Position numbers and translations under genes: made by a program. This document shows positions 17,303 to 28,400 of a DNA stretch of 64,000 nt, piece by piece. Source of the DNA: Pinirhizobacter soli. Its GTDB lineage: Bacteria; Pseudomonadota; Gammaproteobacteria; Xanthomonadales; Rhodanobacteraceae. Position 1 is the stretch's first letter. Every line of letters starts with the position of its first letter. The DNA lies in assembly GCF_015905305.1 (NCBI RefSeq), contig NZ_JADZLQ010000001.1, forward strand, positions 642,589-706,588, read 5' to 3'. The notes under the pieces were generated by a model, which saw nothing but the letters and a program-made list of their open reading frames with translations, had not been told where the DNA came from and searched no databases.

Positions 17303-17683
17303 ATGACCGTTACCTGGAACGACAGCGTCCCGATTTATCGCCAGCTGCACGAACGCGTGGTGGCGATGATCCTGGACGGCGCCCTGAACGAGGGCGACCC
17401 GCTGCCGTCGGTGCGCCAAGTGGCAGCGGATTTTTCCATCAATCCGCTGACCGTCTCGAAGGCGTACCAGGAGCTGGTCGACGAACAACTGGTTGAGAAA
17501 CGGAGGGGATTGGGCATGTTCGTTATCGATGGCGCTCGCGAAGCGCTGCTTAAATCCGAGCGGGAGCGTTTCCTGCGCGAAGAGTGGCCGATTGTGCTGG
17601 CTCGACTGCAGCGCCTTGGGCTGGACCTCAAGACCCTGCTGCGCGACCTGCCTGAAGGCGGCAACGCGAAGGAGACCCCATGA
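17303..17683 (+). CDS. YtrA-subfamily GntR transcriptional regulator
   Basis: 126-residue repressor consisting of an N-terminal winged helix (PIYRQLHERVVAMILDGALN, PLPSVRQVAADFSINPLTVS) and a short helical C-terminus of about 50 residues. That small effector domain is characteristic of the YtrA subfamily, whose genes lie next to ABC transporters. The likely operator is at 16657-16680. Its stop overlaps the ATPase start by four bases. Such systems typically respond to cell-envelope antibiotics or similar stress; the inducer here is unknown. Confidence 0.95.
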   Translation: MTVTWNDSVPIYRQLHERVVAMILDGALNEGDPLPSVRQVAADFSINPLTVSKAYQELVDEQLVEKRRGLGMFVIDGAREALLKSERERFLREEWPIVLARLQRLGLDLKTLLRDLPEGGNAKETP

Positions 17684-18537
17684 GCACCGTCATCAGTGCC
17701 AACGGCCTGTCCAAGACCTACAAGGACTCCAGGGCGCTGGCCGGCGCCAGCTTCCAGATCCAGTCCGGCCGCATCGTCGGACTGATCGGCCCCAACGGGG
17801 CGGGCAAGACCACGGCGCTGAAGGCCATCCTGGGCCTGACCGATTTCGACGGCGAGCTTTCCGTGCTGGGCATGGACCCGCGTCATAGCCGCGGCAAGCT
17901 GATGGAGCAGGTGTGCTTCATCGCCGATGTGGCGGTGCTGCCGCGGTGGCTGTGCGTGAAGGACGCCGTGGATTTCGTCGCCGCCGTGCACCCCCGCTTC
18001 AGCCGCGCCAAGTGCGAGGCCTTCCTGGCACGCACCAAGCTGACGCCGCGGATGAAGGTCAAGCAGATGTCCAAGGGCATGATCGTGCAGATGCACCTGG
18101 CCCTGGTGATGGCGATCGACGCCCGCCTGCTGGTGCTGGACGAACCCACCCTGGGCCTGGACCTGCTCTACCGCAAGCAGTTCTACCAGAGCCTTTTGGA
18201 AGATTACTTCGACGAGGACAAGACGATCCTGATCACCACGCACCAGGTGGAGGAAATCGAACACATCCTCACCGACCTGATGTTCATCCGCGACGGCCGC
18301 ATCGTGCTCGATGCCGACATGGACGCCGTGGGCGAACGCTTCTGTGAAGTGATGGTGGGCGCCGAACGCGCCGCCGAGGTTCGCGCGCTCAAGCCGCTCG
18401 ACGAACGGCAGGTGTTCGGCAAGAGCATCTTCCTGTTCGATAACGCCGATCGCGGGCATTTGTCCACGCTCGGGGAATTGCGCCGGCCGTCCATCGCCGA
18501 CCTCTTCGTCGCCACCATGAAGGGAACCTACGCATGA
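17680..18537 (+). CDS. ABC transporter ATP-binding protein
   Basis: 285-residue ATPase of an ABC-2 type exporter. Walker A is GPNGAGKTT (37-45), Walker B is LLVLDEPT, followed by GLDLLYRKQFY and the H-loop ITTHQ. The signature helix reads KQMSKGM in place of LSGGQ, a variation common in YtrB-like ATPases. The gene overlaps the GntR gene upstream and the permease downstream, both by ATGA junctions, so the three are translationally coupled. Cargo is unknown; drug or envelope-lipid export is the family expectation. Confidence 0.95.
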   Translation: MSTVISANGLSKTYKDSRALAGASFQIQSGRIVGLIGPNGAGKTTALKAILGLTDFDGELSVLGMDPRHSRGKLMEQVCFIADVAVLPRWLCVKDAVDFVAAVHPRFSRAKCEAFLARTKLTPRMKVKQMSKGMIVQMHLALVMAIDARLLVLDEPTLGLDLLYRKQFYQSLLEDYFDEDKTILITTHQVEEIEHILTDLMFIRDGRIVLDADMDAVGERFCEVMVGAERAAEVRALKPLDERQVFGKSIFLFDNADRGHLSTLGELRRPSIADLFVATMKGTYA

Positions 18538-19517
18538 ACACCCTCTACTGGCTCGTCAAACGCGAAATCTGGGAACACAAGGGCGGCTTCATCCGCGCCC
18601 CCCTGATCGGCGGCGCCATCTTCCTGGTATTGAACCTGATGACCCTGATCGCCGGGGAAGTCGTCTCCGGGCAGAACATCCGCTTCGGCGGCAATTCCAT
18701 CCGCGAACTGGGCCGGATGCTCGACGAGAAGCAGCTGGCGATGGTGGGCATGGGCCTGGATACGGCCATGCTGTTCTCCACCGCGATCATCTCGGTAGTC
18801 ATGGGCTTCGTGGTGTTCTTCTACTGCCTGGGCGCCCTGTACGACGATCGCCGCGACCGCAGCCTGCTGTTCTGGAAATCACTGCCGATCAGCGACACGC
18901 AGACGGTGCTGTCCAAGGTGCTGGCTGCCACCATCGTCGCCCCGGCCGTGGCCTTCGTCACCGGCGTCGTTGCCGGGGTCATCACCCTCTTGATGTATGC
19001 CACTGTGTTGTCGATGCATGGCCTGGGCGTGTGGCAGCTGTTGACCCTGGCCCATCCGTTCCGGGTGATCGCCAACCTGATTGCCAGCATCCCGATGTAC
19101 TTCCTGTGGGCACTGCCGACCGTGGGCTGGCTGCTGCTGTGCTCGGCCTGGGCCAAGTCCAAGCCCTTCCTGTGGGCGGTGGCGATCCCGGTGGTCACTG
19201 GCGTGCTGATCTGGTGGGTGCAGCTGATGGGCCTGTTGCCTTCGAGCAACTTCTACTGGAGCCAGTTCCTGCCGCGTCTGTTGGGTAGCGTGTGGCCGGG
19301 CAGCTGGTTTGCCGCCGCCCACCACGCCAGCAACAACGTCAGCCTGGGCATCGGCCTGGATGGTGTGGAAAACCCGGACAACCCGATGGTGCAGTTCCTG
19401 AGCCTGGGTAACCTGTACGCCACGCTGGGAACCACCACCGCCTGGATCGGCCTGATCTGCGGCGTGGCGCTGATTGCCGGCGCCGTCTGGATCCGCCGCT
19501 GGCGCGACGATACCTAG
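18534..19517 (+). CDS. ABC-2 type permease
   Basis: 327-residue membrane protein with about six to seven hydrophobic helices (for example MGFVVFFYCLGALYDDRRDR and WIGLICGVALIAGAVWI). The LYDDRRDRSLLFWKSLPISD segment after the second helix is typical of ABC-2 permeases partnered with YtrB-like ATPases. It overlaps the ATPase gene by four bases and ends the operon; the terminator follows 25 bp later. Confidence 0.93.
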   Translation: MNTLYWLVKREIWEHKGGFIRAPLIGGAIFLVLNLMTLIAGEVVSGQNIRFGGNSIRELGRMLDEKQLAMVGMGLDTAMLFSTAIISVVMGFVVFFYCLGALYDDRRDRSLLFWKSLPISDTQTVLSKVLAATIVAPAVAFVTGVVAGVITLLMYATVLSMHGLGVWQLLTLAHPFRVIANLIASIPMYFLWALPTVGWLLLCSAWAKSKPFLWAVAIPVVTGVLIWWVQLMGLLPSSNFYWSQFLPRLLGSVWPGSWFAAAHHASNNVSLGIGLDGVENPDNPMVQFLSLGNLYATLGTTTAWIGLICGVALIAGAVWIRRWRDDT

Positions 19518-19532
19518 CGGGCACTGAAATCT

Positions 19533-19566
19533 AAATGCTTCCAAACCGCCGGTTAGCCGGCGGTTT
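19533..19566. repeat. 34-bp direct repeat, left copy
   Basis: This stretch starts AAATGCTTCC and includes the terminator stem; it differs from the copy at 30015-30048 at a single position (TTAG versus TTAA in the loop). The pair brackets the four genes of the effector/toxin region. Confidence 0.8.
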
Positions 19567-19570
19567 TTTT
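19543..19570 (+). terminator. Rho-independent terminator of the YtrA/ABC operon
   Basis: 10-bp perfect stem AAACCGCCGG/CCGGCGGTTT with TTAG loop, followed by a run of T. It lies 25 bp after the permease stop. Confidence 0.93.
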
Positions 19571-19644
19571 TTGGAAGCTCGCCCAGGCATTCCGGACAAC
19601 CATGAGGCGGAGGACAACATCCTAACCGCTGCACAGGTACTTGA

Positions 19645-20970
19645 ATGAAGCTCGACATCCAAACTCTCCCCCTCTCCACTTCCTCGAGGACGGATTCCCC
19701 TACCCCCTCCTCTCCATATGGTCCTGGCGTATTAAGCAATGTCGTGAATACGTGCGCGACGTCCCACCCAACGGGCGTGGCATGCGGCAGCCAGATACCT
19801 GCTGCAAATTGCAATCACTTCGACACTGAGCCCTATCGAACAAATTCAACGAGAAACTATGAGTTTGAGACGCAGCTTGGCAAGGCTCTCAAATCGGACC
19901 CAAGGCTTGTAGACATCGCCAAGCGCATTCGTTCACTGACCGGTGCGCCCAGCTACATAGCCGCGTTCGACGAACATGAACGTGACGAGATCCGCGGCAT
20001 GAAGCACATCGGCGGCGCCCATGAGCTCAGCGAGGACATCGACACGCTCGACGCCCACGTCCTGGCCACGCTTATCAAAGCCGAACGGCGGGAATACAAC
20101 ATCGATCGATCGGCCACGGAATATCGCGACAAACGCTATATCGTGAATCTCGATCGTCGCCTTTGCATGTTCAATGCGGCTCCCAAAGACAACATCATTG
20201 CACCGTGGAACACGCGTGACTTCGACCTGGAGATCTACAAGGTCACCCAACCCGAGCAGTACCCCGCCCGTCTGTCCAACCTCATCGCCGACCGGTGGAC
20301 GGCATTGCTGGCGACGAAACCCGACCCGAATAAATTCGTCCAGGACGATCTGGGCCTCGAAGGCCTTGATGCCAACGCCGGCGTCTTCCACGTCCTGGGT
20401 TCCCTCGATGAGTCAGCGCGAAAGACCCTCTTGTGCGATGACTTGCGCATTCCCTGGAGCACCGAAGAAGACATCCTGGACGAAAATGACAACTGCCCAA
20501 CCAGCCCGACACGACTGACCAATCCTTTAGGGTCCCAGTTTCGCCAGCACAAGACGGGGGCCCGTTCGAACGTGGTGAGGTACCACGATCCGGCCGATCC
20601 TGTTGTCAATGCGTGGGTCGTGAAAGCGATGGAATTGGGCAAACCGGTCATCTCCGGCCCAAGTGGCCATACGCTTCGCTATCTGAATCATTACGCCATG
20701 TGCAAGGAGATGGTGGGATATAGCAAGTCGGGTGTCGCGGATTGGCCAACACTGGCCGAGGCGCGGCTTGTCATGCTCGCCAATCTCATACCGCCGAAGA
20801 ATCATCATTCTTTTCACGAGATCATGCTTGCCAGCGTCGGCGTCACTGACGGCACTGAAACCCTTCGTTACCAGCATATGGAAGACTACGAAGACCTCGC
20901 TTCCCACCCCATCGGCCGGGACGCACTTGACGTTGCTTCCATGACACCCGCACGTCCACCCGATAGCTGA
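19645..20970 (+). CDS. Orphan effector-like protein, 441 aa
   Basis: No family recognised with confidence. The N-terminal 60 residues are Ser/Thr/Pro-rich (LPLSTSSRTDSPTPSSPYGP) without a signal peptide, as in many type III effectors. The body is soluble. The C-terminal third holds two striking motifs, GPSGHT at 338-343 and HHSFHEI at 387-393, which may form an active site. Codon and base composition are lower in GC than the neighbouring core genes. A relic homologous to residues around DTEPYRTNSTRNYEFE lies at 30047-30106, so at least one further copy existed here. No clear ribosome-binding site or Hrp-type promoter was seen. Toxin or effector function is inferred from neighbours. Confidence 0.7.
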   Translation: MKLDIQTLPLSTSSRTDSPTPSSPYGPGVLSNVVNTCATSHPTGVACGSQIPAANCNHFDTEPYRTNSTRNYEFETQLGKALKSDPRLVDIAKRIRSLTGAPSYIAAFDEHERDEIRGMKHIGGAHELSEDIDTLDAHVLATLIKAERREYNIDRSATEYRDKRYIVNLDRRLCMFNAAPKDNIIAPWNTRDFDLEIYKVTQPEQYPARLSNLIADRWTALLATKPDPNKFVQDDLGLEGLDANAGVFHVLGSLDESARKTLLCDDLRIPWSTEEDILDENDNCPTSPTRLTNPLGSQFRQHKTGARSNVVRYHDPADPVVNAWVVKAMELGKPVISGPSGHTLRYLNHYAMCKEMVGYSKSGVADWPTLAEARLVMLANLIPPKNHHSFHEIMLASVGVTDGTETLRYQHMEDYEDLASHPIGRDALDVASMTPARPPDS

Positions 20971-21070
20971 AGAAGAAACCAGTACACGCTCCATCTAAGG
21001 CAGGTGCATCGAACATCGGACACTCCGTCAGTAGACTGGAAACCACGCAACACAACATCCGAGGTGGACG

Positions 21071-22315
21071 ATGCTCCTTGCAACCGGATTGCCCCCCGCC
21101 CTGCCTAATGGCCCGCGTTCGCCCGGCGGCGAGGCACGCAGTGACGGACCGATGGCGATCCCGCCTTACGCCGTTTCGAACCAACCTGTCCTGGGGCTGC
21201 ACCGTCCGGGCGCTGCAGCATCAGGCAACATCCACCACGCAGGCAACCGCCCGGCCTTTTACCTGGACAAGGAATCGGCGAACCGACTGCATCGCGCGCC
21301 CATATCGCCCGGACCTGCCAAGCCGTATCGGGGTTTTTTCAGGCTGCATCAGTCACTCAGACATGTCTGCATCGCCATCAACATGACGATGAAAGCCGTC
21401 CACCACGTCGATCCACTGGAAGTCCAGGCCAGCGTGATCGGTGACAGGCTTCACCTGTGCTCGAACTTCCACGTCGAAAAAGTCGTCGACTCGCTGCGGG
21501 CGGCATTTTGCGATGTCCTTCCCCCCGACAATGCCGTACGCCGGGTCCCGCGCGACATCCGCGACTGGGACCAGGTGATTACGGCCCGGCGATGGCGCCA
21601 CGTGCAGAAGTTGAAGGAGACCTTCGCTTCGGAAAGAAGTATCGCCTTGACGATTGAAAAGGCATCGCGGGAGATCGAAAGCGGCATCGGCCTATGCAAA
21701 GGTACCAACCTTTCCACGATGGAGATAATCCACCAGTGCGCCTCAGGATTCAGGACCATCCTTGCGGTATTGCAGGACCTTCGAAACGTTGGGCATTCCA
21801 ACCACGTGGAGGTGTGCTACCCGCTGAGCGACCCCAGCCTCGGCGAGACGTTGCCGCCCGGCATCACACAAACCATGCACGCTGAGCAGTGCATTGAAGA
21901 ATACGTCGCCACGCATAGTGATCATGTCTACGGGGAAGCCACGCGAACGCTTGGCCTTCATCAAGGCAAACACGTTGTCGTTCCCATGGCAGGGCGATTC
22001 GTTCCGTGCGCGCCCTGCGCTGAAGTCGAACATCATGCAATGAGGGAGGGCGGTTTTTTCGACCCCGCTCGAAACCGCTTCGTGCTATGCCGCAGCACAA
22101 GTCGAATCGGTCGTGCCTTTCCGCGCGAGGTGCAGCATATTGCGCTACACGTGCTATCGCCCGACGATCCATTCCGCGCCCAGGAGCGCGCATCCTGGAT
22201 TCGCGATCAATTCACCCAGGGTGGCCAGGATCTGATCTCGCATGGCGCCCCCGTGGTCCTGGACTATTCGCTCGATACCGACAGCGAGAGTTCGTGTGAC
22301 GAGGGCGGCCTTTGA
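21071..22315 (+). CDS. Putative deaminase-fold effector/toxin, 414 aa
   Basis: The protein carries the zinc-dependent deaminase signature: MHAEQCIEEY with H270-A-E272 and, 39 residues on, P312-C313-A-P-C316. H270, C313 and C316 would bind zinc and E272 would act as proton shuttle. Known bacterial toxin deaminases of this layout include the XOO_2897-like group; the exact family is not assigned. Residues 1-85 are Pro/Gly/Ser-rich without a signal peptide, as in secreted effectors. The C-terminus ends LDYSLDTDSESSCDEGGL. A relic of a second copy of that tail lies on the opposite strand at 30109-30177. GAGGTGG precedes ATG by three bases. No adjacent immunity-like gene is seen. Confidence 0.72.
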   Translation: MLLATGLPPALPNGPRSPGGEARSDGPMAIPPYAVSNQPVLGLHRPGAAASGNIHHAGNRPAFYLDKESANRLHRAPISPGPAKPYRGFFRLHQSLRHVCIAINMTMKAVHHVDPLEVQASVIGDRLHLCSNFHVEKVVDSLRAAFCDVLPPDNAVRRVPRDIRDWDQVITARRWRHVQKLKETFASERSIALTIEKASREIESGIGLCKGTNLSTMEIIHQCASGFRTILAVLQDLRNVGHSNHVEVCYPLSDPSLGETLPPGITQTMHAEQCIEEYVATHSDHVYGEATRTLGLHQGKHVVVPMAGRFVPCAPCAEVEHHAMREGGFFDPARNRFVLCRSTSRIGRAFPREVQHIALHVLSPDDPFRAQERASWIRDQFTQGGQDLISHGAPVVLDYSLDTDSESSCDEGGL

Positions 22316-22417
22316 ATCAGGCCGAAGCGCAAGCCCGCCTCGAACGGTTAGGACAAGCGTAACCTGAAAGATTGAAAGGCAGTTGCTGGGTAAAGTGCCG
22401 AGCTTTTGAGGTGCCCC

Positions 22418-25400
22418 ATGCAAACATCTGTCCGTTGCGACACCCCTTCATTCGCACGTTCTCGCGGACTTGACGATGGAATTCCTGGCTCAGCGGGACG
22501 CAAGGCTTTTCAAGGCGTAGGCAACATACCGGCGGCGCGCCGCAACTATCCTGACAACGGCACTGGTGCTTCATCCGCGCGTCTTTTGGCGCGATTGGCA
22601 ACAAGCCTTCCGAGCTGGCCGAGTGATCTGCGAATCGATCTGCAGGATGGGCGGGCAACACGAGCGATCGGCGCGTCGGGTGCAAAAAAGGTAGTGGCTA
22701 TCCATGTGCGTGGTGATCGCTGCTTTTCGAACAATCCCGAAAGCACGCAGAAGAATAATCCGGGCATGGTTTTTACGAACTGCCTGCTGGGGCTTCTGGA
22801 AGATCACGAGCAAAGACAAGTGCTGGGCTTGCCGGAAGCGAACCCGCTACCCGTCGATGAGGTACTGGACGAAAAGCTAAGGCTCATGCTTGGTGGACAG
22901 TTACACCGTCTCTTGCAGAAAGACGTGGACATTTCACAATGGGCCCGTAGCGACGGATTGCGGTCGCTCGCAACGCAGGCCGTGATCGATCTTGGGCTGA
23001 TCTTGTCGACCTTCGCCGCCATCACCGGTGTCAGTTGGGCAGGAGCGCCCACGATTGCAGATATTCAGGTACCGGGACTGCCCGTGGCCACTGCCGCGGG
23101 GGGCGGCCCCATGGCAGCGATGCTCCTGATGGGGTCGGTCACGCTGGGTATGTTGGCCAAACTTTATCAGGCGCAGCATCAACAGCCGATGGATGCGAAT
23201 GCCGCGCTTATCGAACTTTTGTTCGGCGATCGACTAGACGAAAAGCAGCGCGGTATTTTACTTGAGAAAGTCGGGCCCTACATGGCCAGCCTTACGCCGG
23301 CTTTATTGGTTACGAACGTATACAAACGGCTGGACGCTTCGCCGCCAACGCAGGACGTCGAAACAACACTTCGGCGCTTGCCGGTGGGGGACTGGGCGCG
23401 GGCGGCCGAACACAACTGTCACTCTTTCGACCCCGGTAGCATAGGCAGGCCCAGCGACATGGCTACTGCTTTTGAAATCTTTGCAAGCGCGCTCTGGGGT
23501 TCACAGGCCGGTTCCGGAAGGCCTGTCGCCGAACGCATCCTGAATGCCTTCGGCTTACAGGTGCCGGTGCGTGCGAGCTACACCGAGAAAAGTCATGTCA
23601 GGCAACTGAACTCGCTAAAAAATCAGTTGGAGAAGTCTGACGACAAAGCACAGAACCGCGAACTGAAGCGGGCTATCTGGAATATGGAGCACGACGCCGC
23701 CATGATCCGAGGCGCCTCGGCCGAAGAGATCGGAAAATTCCGTCAGCAGCGCGAACACCACGAGCGCAAGAATGAGCTGAGTAGCATGGGGCGCGATGGT
23801 TACGTTGAGAGACATCGCTTGCACGATACGCAAAATACCGCGCGCGATCATAGAATTTCTCCTTCTGGCAAACCCGGTAGTAACTCCGTAATAACTGTCG
23901 ATCCGCTCCATGCATCCACGTCATCGATAGCCATCCAATCGCATGACGCGAGGAAAAACGAAACGTCAGCGAGTGGCGTTCATCGGTATATGGTTAGCGG
24001 GCACCCCGATATTTATCCGGGGGGTCTCGCTGGAGCGCTTACCGCCCCAGGCGAGCCGGTGTCATCCTTCGAAACGACATCGTCTATTTTCACGGGTGCA
24101 ACTTCCGCGGCGCTGCGACCCAAGCCCATCAGCCCCCAGGCGGCCGCACCCGCAACACTAGTCAATGTGGCCCTGCTATCGGGTCGCGCCTACCAGCTTC
24201 GCATGCGCCAGAAGGCACTGGAGGAGGCTATCCCCGGATGGATGCTCGCCGAGCCGGCGGAGCAGGAAGAGGCAAGGAAAAGCCTGGCGGCCTATGCTGC
24301 GGTGCAACCCGCATTGACCCAGTTGGAAAAAAACGTAGCGGCGCTACCCAATGACATGGCCGACTATCTGAAACAGCATATCCGTCTCCACTTTGGATTG
24401 GATGTCGACCCACGCGAAGCCACGCTTCACTCACAGACCTGGCCTACCCAAGAGAACTGGAACATGGGCTCGCACCCTGTGCCGGCATATCACCCGCGCG
24501 CTCCGCAAAAGACCAACGTCAGTCGCACCTTGTGGGAAGCTGCCCAGGGCAACTTTCAGGATGACGAAGGCTTGTCCGAATTTCGGCGTGGGAACTTGTC
24601 CGCACAACACGTGTCGATTTCCCAGGGTGCGGCCAACACCGCGGTCACCGGTCGGAGCATCCGTGAATGGACAACGCTCATTCGTCAGGAAGACCTCGGT
24701 AACGAGGCGCAGGTCCGTCTCGATAGACTCCTGGATTCAGCGAAGCCAACGTTGCTTGGCAGCTATCCGCTGGCACTGAAGGCAAGCCTGGATATGGCGG
24801 TGCTGAGTGATTTCCCCTCAAGTTCAGCGGAGCTGTTGCGAAAAGTCCTCGAAAAACCTCACGAGCGCCCGACAACGCTCTCGGGGCGCCAATGGCAGGT
24901 CAGTCCTCTACGGCTGTTCGGCACGGAGCTGGAAGCCTTTGTATTTCATACGGGCGGGCTCGGAGGTGATGGGCGGGGCGATACCCACGCCGATGGAGGC
25001 GTGCTCTATCTTCCCAATCAGTGCCTGAAGGCGTTCTCCTCCGCGACAGAGCTGGGGGATATCGTTGAAGAAAATATCGGTACGCCAAGCGGGCGCATAC
25101 TTCTGGCAGAACGCGCTCCACTGGATGTGCGGGAGTCATTCATTCGCAGGGCCGAAGTAGCCGCCGCATCAGGCGACATGCGCAACGGCCAGGTCGAACT
25201 GGGCCAAAGTCTCAAGGGCACCCTTTGGGATGCCATGTATGCCCGCGAGCAGGCATTTCGCAAGCGCAATCTCAAGACGCTTGTCAAACCCACCGCAGAC
25301 GTCGATCGCGATTCCACGATTGCGCAAAATATGGCCCTGTATCAGGCGGTCATGGGGATGATCAGTTCATTCAGCGGCCTGCCGCTCATAGGCCCGGCGT

Positions 25401-28400
25401 TCATCGGGCCCAACCTGGCGGCATTCGCCAGTACCGCCATGGAATATACGCAGTTACGGCGGCAAGAAGGAAGCGAGGCCGCCGCCGAACTCTTGCCGGA
25501 TCTGCTCGCTGGCCTGTTGTCGGCTGTCGATTTTGAACCCGAAGCACCCCCACGGAACGGGGTGCGTGGAGGAAAGACATCCGCGTTACCACGATACTTC
25601 AAGGTCCCCAACGCGGAGCAAATGGGATTACCGCCCGTCGACGCAAATGGGCTAATGAAGGTGAATCAGCGAACGTACGCGCGCATGGACAACGACGATA
25701 TCGTCGAAGTGGACGCCAGTGAGCCCGAACGCCCGCGTCTTATGGCCCGGTGGCAAGAGGTGGCGGTACGTGGTCCTGAGTTGCTACGTGGAGCGGACGG
25801 CCGCTGGAGTCCGAAACCTGACAACGTCGATAGTCTGACTTCGGCGGAGCTTTTCAAGCGCATGCTCCCGGAAGGACAGGCCTCCTGGTCCAGCAAGCAC
25901 ATGCAAGATCTGATCGATGACCTTAGCCTCGATCGGCCCACGCTGCGTGGGATATGGGATGGTGAATCGCCGTCAAGCCTGCTGTCCGAACATATGCAGC
26001 GATATCAGAATCTGCTCGACCTCGACGCGCTACCCGATGTGCTGAGCAACGATTTGTCCCCGGTTCCACAAAGCATGCAGGGTGTTATCGCGCAGGCCCT
26101 GGCAGACCGGAGCGGACATCCTCTCGAGGTGTACATCTCCAACGGCAATGGCGCACCGGTTCTGAAAGTACGCTACGAGCCGACTGCGACAACCGTGGCC
26201 AATGCTTCGCCGGTAAAGGTCCTGCACAGAGCAGGCACTGAATACGTCCCCCTGGCTGCTGGCGCCGGGAATCAGAACGTCCCAAACCGGCTCTCCTTGT
26301 TCGATGCCGTCATCGACGCATTACCGACGTTTGGGGTTAACGAAAGTCTGCAGGGGGCGAAACAGAAGCCGGTACGCCGAGGCCAGGCGGTGACCGAGGT
26401 CATCAGCCACATCAAGAAGAAGCGCGCGACGTTCCAGAATATGTGCTTGCGGCAAGTCTCTACCGGAGCGGCGTCTATGGACGCGTCGACCGGCAGGCCA
26501 TCGCAGGTACTGCGCGTCTTTCCTTCGATTCCCGCGGATCTGTTGCAACGAGTATCCGCCGAACTGGACGGCGCTGGCGGCACTGCAGGGCCATTTGATA
26601 GCGGAAAAGCGGGGAGTGTCGTGGCCGATCAGTACGCCAAGGCAAGGCGTCATGATGTTCTGTTCCGGTTGCAGAACGGCCCTCATACGAAGCATAGCGA
26701 AGCGGCCTACCTCAATATTCTCGTTAACGATCCGGCATGGCCGAGGAATTTGGCGGTGGAAGTCATTCCCGCCGCTGTAGCGATGAATGATGGCTCCTTG
26801 TATCGGATTAAGAATAAATCCACCCATCTCTATGGCGACGTCTCCAAGGAATCCCGGCGGTTACAGCTATACAGGCGCCCGGATGGCACTTACGCGCCTA
26901 TCGCGAGCGACGGGCCCGAACGGGGCAGTGTTCCTGTTTTCGCCGGTGGCGCGCCCGACGATCTGGGTAGTGCGGTGCTTCAAGCCATGACATCCGACGA
27001 GCGCAGCGCCTGGACTTCCGTCCATGAAAGACGCGACGTCAATGGCTGGGTAGCCGCGCGCGCGCGTCGCCTCGATAGCGGAACGCTCGATGCCAGGATG
27101 GGGCAGGAGTCGACGGCATTGAAACCGATCATGCTGTCCGGTATCACGCCGGACTCGATTTCGCTAAACGACCGGCAGTTGGGTCAGGACGGCACGTATG
27201 AAGTGAATGGGAAAATCTATCTTCGTGCCTATGATCAAACCTATCGTTTGAAGGCGGAATCCGACCGCGCCGGGCATTACCGGGTGATTTCCTCCGGCTC
27301 ACCGGAAAGCCTGTCTCCATCCTCCACTTATTCAGGGTTGGATTTCGCACCATTGATTGGGCGCGACCAACATGGCGTCTGGAGGCTGGATACGAAAGAC
27401 CGCCTGTGGACGTTTCATAAGTTGGGTTCCATTACGCAGGGCGTGGATACCACCCAGGCGCGTGCCGTGCTGGATATCACGGGTGTATCCGCAAAGCAGC
27501 TCAAGGACATTCAGCTCGGCAAGAGAACGCCGTCGCCCGAGCTTGACGATGCGATCACCCGGGCTCGCATGCGCAGCGTCATTGCGCGCCTGTCGCGCGA
27601 TGCCGATCATTTCAACGAGCTGCAAGACCCCACGCCCGTCCTTGCAATGCTGACGAAATTGGACGGTTGGCCCAAGGACACCGCCATCGAGGTGTCCGAT
27701 CAGGATGGCCATGTCACCGTATACGGCCAACCAGGCACCACGAAGGCCGTCCGCGTGGCGCTGGACGACTTGCAATCGCCAGTGCTGGAAAGCCTTGGCG
27801 ATCTGTTCGGTACGGCTTTCATGGGCAGCATCATTAAGGAGCCCACCACGCCTTCCCTCCTAGACAAGCTAGGCAAGCAGTTGAGCAAGATGGCCGGAAA
27901 GTACCCGAACACGCTTCTTCTTACCTGGTATGGCCAATCGGAAGAGCCTCAATCCATGCTCGAGCTCCAGTTGATGCGCGCATCCCCGGGGCTGACACGA
28001 CGTGCCGCCGAGCAGATCCTCCTCGACGCGAAAATTACTCGCAAAGCCGACCTGATGCCGAACGGCCGGCTGGCCAGCAACGTAAAAAAGCGCTCGCTCG
28101 ATGCGTCGGAGATGACGCGTGCCCAACGCCTGGCCGAGGCAGTGCGAACGGGGCGCGTCGTTGCGGCGAGCGAAAGAAGCATCGTCGTGGACTTGTTGGA
28201 CCGTCTACCAGGATGGGAGGCCGATCTGGCCGTGAATGCCGACGGCGATATGGCGTTGTACCAGGGCGACGGGTCACGGCTTATTCGTGGCGATGGCGAC
28301 GGATATCAGGTTCTCGGTTCGAACATGCGCGTACTGAACGAGGCTGGTGATATCTATGCAGCCATCTGGTTCGCCCTGACGCCGGCCGACCGCGAGAAAC

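Noticed and set aside
19567..19644. HrpL-type or PIP-box promoter upstream of the first effector gene
   Set aside because: Looked for GGAACC-N-CCAC and TTCGC-N15-TTCGC patterns here and before 21071 and 22418; no convincing match.
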